A stretch of DNA of 35,122 bases from Candidatus Kuenenia stuttgartensis. Lineage in GTDB: Bacteria > Planctomycetota > Planctomycetia > Planctomycetales > Planctomycetaceae. The first letter of the stretch is position 1. Every line of letters starts with the position of its first letter. The notes beneath the pieces were generated by a model that was given only the letters and a program-made list of their open reading frames with translations, did not search any database and had not been told where the DNA came from. The DNA is taken from contig CAMDPK010000076.1 of NCBI GenBank assembly GCA_945904015.1, positions 1-35,122 on the forward strand. The letters are read 5' to 3'. Position numbers and translations under genes: made by a program. This document shows positions 30,844 through 35,122 of the stretch, piece after piece.

Positions 30844-31815
30844 ATGCCGATCTCCGACTTTGGGTCGTATGTCACGGTGGGAGAGGAATTCAAATCGCAT
30901 TGGACGGACGTGAATGCGGATCGTGTGGCGGGGGGTGGGACGGTTTTGCTGCTGGCCGATGGGTATTCGCTGGTGACATTGACGGCCGATGTGGCCGGCG
31001 TCGCGACCGCGATCACGGGCCAGGAGGACTTGGACAACGCCATCGCGCTGGCCACGACGAATCGGGACAATCGCAAGGGGACGCTGCGGGACCGCCTGAT
31101 CGAGTTCCGCGAGGCCGTGCAGTATCGGCTGAAGGGGTCGGGCTATGTGCGGGCCCTGCCGGACACGCCGGCTCTGGACGCCAGCGAGCAGAAGATTCTC
31201 AAGGCGCTGGACGACATGGCCAGCCTCTGGTTGCGGATCAACGCCGACGCGACGGTGCCCAACTTTACTCCGCCGCTGCTGTTGCGGGGGACGTTCGCGG
31301 TGGCCGCCTTTCAGAGCGAATTGGCGTTGCTGCGGGTCAATTACAAAGCGGTGACCGATGCGGAGAACGACGCCCGGATCGGCCGCGGCCAGCGGGATGT
31401 CCGCTTGGACCCACTGCGCGACCGATTCGTGCAGTACCGGCAGGCCATCGGAGTGGAATACGGACCACTGCATCCCTTCACCACGACCTTACCCGACTTG
31501 ACTCCGCCGCCCGGCAGCACGCCCGCCGCCGTGCCGCTGAGCGGGGGCTGGAACGCCACGACCGGCCAGGCCGAATTCAGTTGGCCCGCTTCGACCGAGC
31601 CAAACATCGTCGAGTTCGAACTGCGGGTGTCCCTCGGCAGCACCTATGATGCCGGCACCGCGACCGTCGTCGGCAACGCGACTCCCGGAACGCTGAGCAT
31701 GAACACGACCGCGGGTCTGGCGGCTTCGGGAGACGTGGCCAGTTTCAAATTGTTTGTGATCCTCAGCACCGGCAACGCCGCCGGCAGCAACACGATCACC
31801 ATCACGCGGCCATGA
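30844..31815 (+). CDS. Protein of unknown function, planctomycete-type
   Basis: I do not recognise a domain with confidence in this 323-residue protein. It begins MPISDFGSYVTVGEEFKSHW. It is helical from about 60 to 220 (ATTNRDNRKGTLRDRLIEFR, LLRVNYKAVTDAENDARIGR). It then has a proline-rich linker (LPDLTPPPGSTPAAVPLSGG) and a C-terminal beta-rich domain of about 90 residues (WPASTEPNIVEFELRVSLGS) resembling a fibronectin type III-like fold. There is no signal peptide. The ATG at 30844 has only a weak AGGA. Codon use is strongly GC-rich, unlike the AT-rich 21-bp repeat just upstream. It is bracketed by the two P6 elements, suggesting a mobile or exchanged cassette. Confidence 0.72.
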   Translation: MPISDFGSYVTVGEEFKSHWTDVNADRVAGGGTVLLLADGYSLVTLTADVAGVATAITGQEDLDNAIALATTNRDNRKGTLRDRLIEFREAVQYRLKGSGYVRALPDTPALDASEQKILKALDDMASLWLRINADATVPNFTPPLLLRGTFAVAAFQSELALLRVNYKAVTDAENDARIGRGQRDVRLDPLRDRFVQYRQAIGVEYGPLHPFTTTLPDLTPPPGSTPAAVPLSGGWNATTGQAEFSWPASTEPNIVEFELRVSLGSTYDAGTATVVGNATPGTLSMNTTAGLAASGDVASFKLFVILSTGNAAGSNTITITRP

Positions 31816-31841
31816 CGCCACCCGGCTCGCCAAATCTCGGA

Positions 31842-31925
31842 AGTGTCCTCAGTTTTGTGGGCGGGTTTCGCCGAAACCCGCTGTTCCCGGCGTCGGCGAC
31901 GCCGGGCTACACAAATTAGGACACT
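31842..31925. repeat. Palindromic element P6, copy 2
   Basis: AGTGTCCTCAGTTTTGTGG at the left and CTACACAAATTAGGACACT at the right form the inverted ends. Inside are the same two hairpins as in copy 1 (GCGGGTTTCGCCGAAACCCG and CCCGGCGTCGGCGACGCCGG). The right end contains the TAA stop (31916-31918, minus strand) of the DUF2442 gene. Confidence 0.9.
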
Positions 31926-32368
31926 ACCCTCTTGGTCGCTGACAGCCGCTTGCGTTTGAGACGCGATCGTCCGCTCTTGACACCCCCGCCTCGGACCACT
32001 TTGGATCGACTTTTTGCCGTTGCCAATCGACGCTCCTCGCTGATCAGCGACTTCTCGTTTTGGCGTCCGTACATTCCGGTGAGCAACCAGGCGATGCTGA
32101 CTTGAATGTCGAGATGTTCCCAATCGAGATCGAAGCCGGGAGGCAGGACGGAGACCTTCGCCAAGTCATCGGGTTTGAGGCCCTTCAATTCTGGCACCAG
32201 TGATGTCGGGACGGTCAGGATCGTGCCCTTGTTGAGCTTCACCACGAGGCGTGAATACCGGCGGTCGTACTTGACTGAGACGGCCCACGGCTGCGTGCGG
32301 AGTTCCTCTTCGCCGCGCTTCGTCGCTGCCACATACTGTCGCTCGAATTCGGCTTCGCTCATTTTCAT
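31916..32368 (-). CDS. DUF2442 domain protein with basic tail
   Basis: The 150-residue protein has a DUF2442 core at about 25-100: AVSVKYDRRYSRLVVKLNKG, TILTVPTSLVPELKGLKPDD and LPPGFDLDWEHLDIQVSIAW. A basic tail follows (RRLATAKSRSKVVRGGGVKS, GRSRLKRKRLSATKRVVS). The ATG at 32368 or the one two codons later could start it. DUF2442 genes usually follow a DUF4160 gene. Here the DUF4160 partner lies just upstream on the same strand but is truncated by palindrome P5. The stop codon lies within palindrome P6. It is a second DUF2442 protein in this window, and both carry basic C-terminal tails. Function unknown; a DNA-binding or antitoxin-like role is only a guess. Confidence 0.78.
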   Translation of the reverse strand: MKMSEAEFERQYVAATKRGEEELRTQPWAVSVKYDRRYSRLVVKLNKGTILTVPTSLVPELKGLKPDDLAKVSVLPPGFDLDWEHLDIQVSIAWLLTGMYGRQNEKSLISEERRLATAKSRSKVVRGGGVKSGRSRLKRKRLSATKRVVS

Positions 32369-32409
32369 GGGAACACAAACCGGACATCTCGTACTTGGCG
32401 TGGATTATC

Positions 32410-32474
32410 AGCCGGAACGCGCTAGCGTCCGGTTTGTGCTGGGTTCGAGAACCGGACGCTAGCGCGTTCCGGCT
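32410..32474. repeat. Palindrome P5
   Basis: Perfect 25-base arms, left AGCCGGAACGCGCTAGCGTC plus CGGTT (32410-32434) and right complement (32450-32474), enclose a 15-base loop. The arm layout AGCCG...GCGCTAGC...CCGGTT is the same as in palindrome P1, so the two appear related. It lies between the truncated DUF4160 gene and the DUF2442 gene. Confidence 0.95.
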
Positions 32475-32583
32475 CATCATCACAGGTTTTTTGCCAGCCT
32501 CTAATGCAATGGACGTGCGGAGGTTCGTGATCGGCGGAATTGATCATCACTCGGAAACCGTCTTGTCGAAGCACCGTCGGCAT
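32422..32583 (-). pseudogene. DUF4160 gene truncated by palindrome P5
   Basis: The frame starts MPTVLRQDGFRVMINSADHE then PPHVHCIRGWQK, which is the first about 33 residues of a DUF4160 protein (MPTVxR...PPHVHV). Normal members are about 80-90 residues and continue with an acidic KxWL-type segment and a long helix. Here the frame runs straight into palindrome P5 and ends as DEPERASVRFSNPAQTGR. The second half of the domain is missing. The remaining frame has a usable ATG but no clear ribosome site, so it is probably non-functional. Confidence 0.72.
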
Positions 32584-32670
32584 GTCGGACAAGAATGACT
32601 GAAGCAACCCGATTTTTCGAGAGGAAATCCACTAGGATCACCGAGAAAATCAACACTGTCGTCACGCGCA

Positions 32671-32813
32671 GGGTGGCACAGCTTGCTTCAAGCTGTGTGC
32701 GAAGCATCGGAAATTAAAAACTGATGCTCGATGAAAATGACAGCCTCCACTTTGACTTCGAGGCCCAAATTAAGTTTCCTATGCCTGCGGCACCCAGCTT
32801 CTCCGAAGCTGGG
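32671..32813. repeat. Two short hairpin repeats in gene-free DNA
   Basis: CACAGCTTGCTTCAAGCTGTG (about 32677-32697) and CCCAGCTTCTCCGAAGCTGG (about 32793-32812) are compact palindromes of related design (CAGCTT...AAGCTG) about 95 bp apart. They lie in the about 240-bp gap upstream of the HTTM gene. No gene is seen there. Confidence 0.7.
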
Positions 32814-32845
32814 CCACCCGACGTCCAGATCTTTCCGGCGACGCC

Positions 32846-34342
32846 ATGCCGACACCGACCCTCATGCAAATCCTTGCCGAACGAGCGTTCGAGCCACGCG
32901 ATGCCGCATCGCTGGTGTTCTTCCGCGTGACGTTCGGGTTGATTCTGTTGTGGGAGGCGATTCGGTTTTTCGTCAACGGATTGATCGACACCGTCTACCT
33001 GGAGCCGCGATTTCACTTCACCTATTTGGGCTTTGGCTGGGTGCGTCCGTTGCCAGAGGAATGGCTGACGTTGCACTTCGTGTTGCTGGGCGTGGCGGCA
33101 TTGCTGCTGACGCTCGGCATGCTGACGCGGCTGTCGGCGGCGTGGCTGTGCGTCGGTTGGACCTATGTGCTGCTGCTGGAGAAGGCGGCGTACCTCAACC
33201 ATCTCTACCTGATCTTCCTGTTGGCAGGCTTGCTGGTCTTCGTACCGACGCATCGCACTTTCTCGCTCGACGCACGCCACCGTCCGGCGTGGCGATCAGA
33301 TTCTGTGCCGGCCATCGCGCTGTGGGTGCTGCGAACTCAGATCGCCATCCCGTACGTCTTCGGAGCGATCGCCAAGCTGAACGGCGACTGGCTACACGGC
33401 CTGCCGTTGCGACTGTGGATGCCGCGCATGACGCACGTCCGCGAGTTCATTCCGTTCTTCGGCGAGCCGTGGGTGGCGATGCTGATGAGCTATTCCGGAT
33501 TCCTGCTCGACCTGTTGGCCGTGCCGTTGCTGCTCTGGCGTCGGACTCGCCCGTGGGCATTCGTTGTGATCGTCCTCTTTCACCTGTTCAACGCATTGAT
33601 GTTCCGCATCGGCATCTTTCCCTGGTTCATGATCTGTGCCACGACGCTGTTCTTCGATCCTGGCTGGCCACGGCGAATACTAGGCACTGTCTGGCAAATT
33701 AGCCGCAGGGCGCTAGCCCCGGTTCCGGGCAAAACAACCGGGGCTAGCGCCCTGCGGCTCAATCACGAGTCGTCCGGGGGCTTACGCCCGCCGGCTCGCC
33801 ATGAAATACGTGATCGTCGGCTCATCCTTGTCGGCGTTGCGGTGTGGTTCCTCATCCAGTTCACAGTTCCGTTTCGGCATCTGTTGTACCCTGGCGACGT
33901 GGATTGGACCGAGGAAGGCCAACGCTTTTCCTGGCGCATGATGCTGTGCGACAAGACCCCCGCGATGCGACTCTTCGCGATCGACAAGCAGACTCGGCGA
34001 GTCACCGCGATTGATCCGCGGCCGTTTCTCAATGAGTGGCAACTCAACTACATGAGCTACGACCCCGACCTGCTCGTCCAGTTCAGCCATTATCTCGCCG
34101 ACGAGTTGCGTCGCACAAAAGCTCTAGACGTCGAGATTCACGCGCAAGTCTTTTGTTCGCTCAACGGCCGTCGCCCGCAATTGTTGGTCGATCCCGACAT
34201 CGACCTCGCCAGTCAGACACGCAGCCTGACACCGCAGCCGTGGATCGTCCCGCTCACAGAACTGCTTCCAAGCAAACCGTGGGACCAGCCCCCAAGCACC
34301 TGGACTGAGTTCGTCACGCCCCCTGACTTCGCGCGACCGTGA
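32846..34342 (+). CDS. HTTM-domain membrane protein (vitamin K-dependent carboxylase-like)
   Basis: The 498-residue protein has an HTTM/VKG-carboxylase-like membrane domain: SLVFFRVTFGLILLWEAIRF, LTLHFVLLGVAALLLTLGML, VLLLEKAAYLNHLYLIFLLA, IPYVFGAIAKLNGDWLHG and HLFNALMFRIGIFPWFMIC. A final membrane helix (LILVGVAVWFLIQFTVPFRH) follows, then a soluble C-terminal domain (LYPGDVDWTEEGQRFSWRMM). Bacterial HTTM proteins are remote relatives of gamma-glutamyl carboxylase; their substrates are mostly unknown. Between GTVWQ and RHEIRD the protein carries a foreign stretch of about 35 residues (SRRALAPVPGKTTGASALRL then NHESSGGLRPPA) encoded by palindromes P1-E and its neighbour. The frame is preserved, so the protein may still be made. 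The start at 32846 has no strong ribosome site. Confidence 0.88.
   Translation: MPTPTLMQILAERAFEPRDAASLVFFRVTFGLILLWEAIRFFVNGLIDTVYLEPRFHFTYLGFGWVRPLPEEWLTLHFVLLGVAALLLTLGMLTRLSAAWLCVGWTYVLLLEKAAYLNHLYLIFLLAGLLVFVPTHRTFSLDARHRPAWRSDSVPAIALWVLRTQIAIPYVFGAIAKLNGDWLHGLPLRLWMPRMTHVREFIPFFGEPWVAMLMSYSGFLLDLLAVPLLLWRRTRPWAFVVIVLFHLFNALMFRIGIFPWFMICATTLFFDPGWPRRILGTVWQISRRALAPVPGKTTGASALRLNHESSGGLRPPARHEIRDRRLILVGVAVWFLIQFTVPFRHLLYPGDVDWTEEGQRFSWRMMLCDKTPAMRLFAIDKQTRRVTAIDPRPFLNEWQLNYMSYDPDLLVQFSHYLADELRRTKALDVEIHAQVFCSLNGRRPQLLVDPDIDLASQTRSLTPQPWIVPLTELLPSKPWDQPPSTWTEFVTPPDFARP
33701..33759. repeat. Dispersed palindrome P1, copy E, in frame inside the HTTM gene
   Basis: Perfect 24-base arms (33701-33724 and 33736-33759, core GGGCGCTAGCCCCGGTT) enclose an 11-base loop. 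The left arm starts exactly on a codon boundary, and 20 codons span the element with no stop, encoding SRRALAPVPGKTTGASALRL. It is the same family as copies A to D in non-coding DNA. Confidence 0.96.
33768..33799. repeat. Second, degenerate palindrome in the HTTM gene
   Basis: GAGTCGTCCGGGGGCTTACG continuing CCCGCCGGCTC is an imperfect palindrome (about 10 of 14 pairs) starting eight bases after P1 copy E. It encodes ESSGGLRPPAR, so it extends the foreign part of the protein. Confidence 0.6.
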
Positions 34343-34347
34343 GCCGG

Positions 34348-35122
34348 CCTGGAGTGCTGCGGCTCGACGCAGCCCTCCATTCAATTGAAATCGCGATCCT
34401 CGAAGTCCAAGAAACGTTGCTAAGAGTGCTGACAGACGAACCTCGTGTTTCGGTTCATCAACGTCGTCATTCCAAATGAATGGAGGGCGGCGTCGAGCCA
34501 CCGCACTCCAGGGCTTTGCCGGTGAATGCGAGACTGGTTAGAACGTCTCGCGTGGGGACAGCCAGCGGTTCTGGACTGCGGACGAGACGCTACCTGGAGT
34601 GCTGCGGCTCGACGCAGCCCTCCATTCAATTGGAATAGCGACACTCGTCGCTCGACTACCTCACCCCAACACAATTCGAGTTGAACATGCGTGCCAAAAA
34701 TAGTGACTTACACTGTCCGTGAAATGCCGAGCACCTCAAACTCGCTTTTTGGTTCATCAAAGTCGTCATTCCAAATGAATGGAGGGCGGTGTCGAGCCAC
34801 CGCACTCCAAAGGCTTTGCCGGTGAATGCGAGACTGGTTAGAACGTCTCGCGTGGGGACAGCCAGCGGTTCTGGACTGCGGACGAACCTGGAGTGCTGCG
34901 GCTCGACGCAGCCCTCCATCCAATTGGAATAGCGATCCTCAAAGTCCAAGAAACGCTGCTACGAGAGCTGACTGACGAACCTCGCTTTTTGGTTCATCAA
35001 CGTCGTCATTCCAAATGAATGGAGGGCAGTGTCGAGCCACCGCACTCCAGGGCTTTGCCGGTGAATGCGAGACTGGTTAGAACGTCTCGCGTGGGGACAG
35101 CCAGCGGTTCTGGACTGCGGAC
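34348..35122. repeat. Tandem array of palindromic units (three or more)
   Basis: Units start at CCTGGAGTGCTGCGGCTCGA at 34348, 34593 and 34887, with lengths 245, 294 and at least 236 bp; the last is cut by the window end. Each unit has a left arm GGAGTGCTGCGGCTCGACGC and AGCCCTCCATTC, and an inverted right arm GAATGGAGGGCGGCGTCGAG and CCACCGCACTCC, about 110-160 bp apart. A common tail follows (GGTGAATGCGAGACTGGTTA, CGTGGGGACAGCCAGCGGTT). Unit 2 differs in its middle by a replaced stretch of about 100 bp. No gene is seen from 34343 to the end. Confidence 0.93.

Noticed and set aside
30783..31649. A 288-codon frame overlapping the unknown gene at 30844 in another frame
   Set aside because: Gly/Arg/Ala-rich composition typical of a shifted frame of a GC-rich gene; no start signal.
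32731..33702. A 323-codon plus-strand frame within the HTTM gene
   Set aside because: Shifted frame; the HTTM reading gives clear membrane helices and family motifs.
34348..35122. CRISPR array
   Set aside because: Units are about 245-294 bp with long inverted arms, not 25-40 bp repeats with unique 30-40 bp spacers, and there are no cas genes.

Overview
The window is about 35 kb of GC-rich bacterial DNA that looks like a member of the Planctomycetota. The strongest sign is a DUF1559 pilin-like protein at 28708-29874, with a type IV prepilin-like N-terminus and a C-terminal H-x9-DG motif, followed by a small lipoprotein. A DUF4175 / vWA-GATase-like / prenyltransferase-repeat membrane cluster and many short dispersed palindromes also fit. 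The genus cannot be resolved by eye.

Layout. (1) 1-7.3 kb is an accessory, conflict-type region: a PLD-family nuclease, a REP-associated tyrosine transposase (RAYT) between two copies of one palindrome, a caspase/CHAT-like protein, and a convergent five-gene run phd-vapC-vWA-PP2C-kinase(KTSC). A frameshifted SF2 helicase remnant follows. The region stops at a tRNA-Leu(CAG) whose 3' end faces it. (2) 7.5-17 kb is mostly housekeeping: methionine aminopeptidase, an outer-membrane-like protein, two tandem SpoU RNA methyltransferases, ArfB, a LarA/DUF2088 protein, a NUDIX-RlmL pair and a B12-binding radical SAM protein. (3) 16.9-26.2 kb is one long minus-strand cluster: DUF4175 giant protein, DUF2442 protein with a histone-H1-like tail, vWA/GATase-like membrane protein, prenyltransferase-repeat protein, a small unknown protein and hicA-hicB. 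(4) 26.5-35.1 kb holds a polytopic membrane protein, the DUF1559/lipoprotein pair, a 21-bp tandem repeat, an unrecognised protein between two 76-84 bp palindromic elements, a DUF2442 gene beside a truncated DUF4160 gene, an HTTM protein, and a tandem array of palindromic units running off the end.

Two themes stand out. First, at least eight families of short palindromes are scattered through the window. Three lie in frame inside protein-coding genes (69, 66 and about 60 bp), and others supply stop codons or C-terminal residues. One family brackets the RAYT gene, which is a plausible mobiliser. This resembles Rickettsia palindromic elements combined with a REP/RAYT system. Second, the vWA-PP2C-kinase triad (TerY-P-like architecture) follows a Phd-VapC module in the same run and faces a caspase-fold candidate effector, which is a plausible signalling/conflict system.
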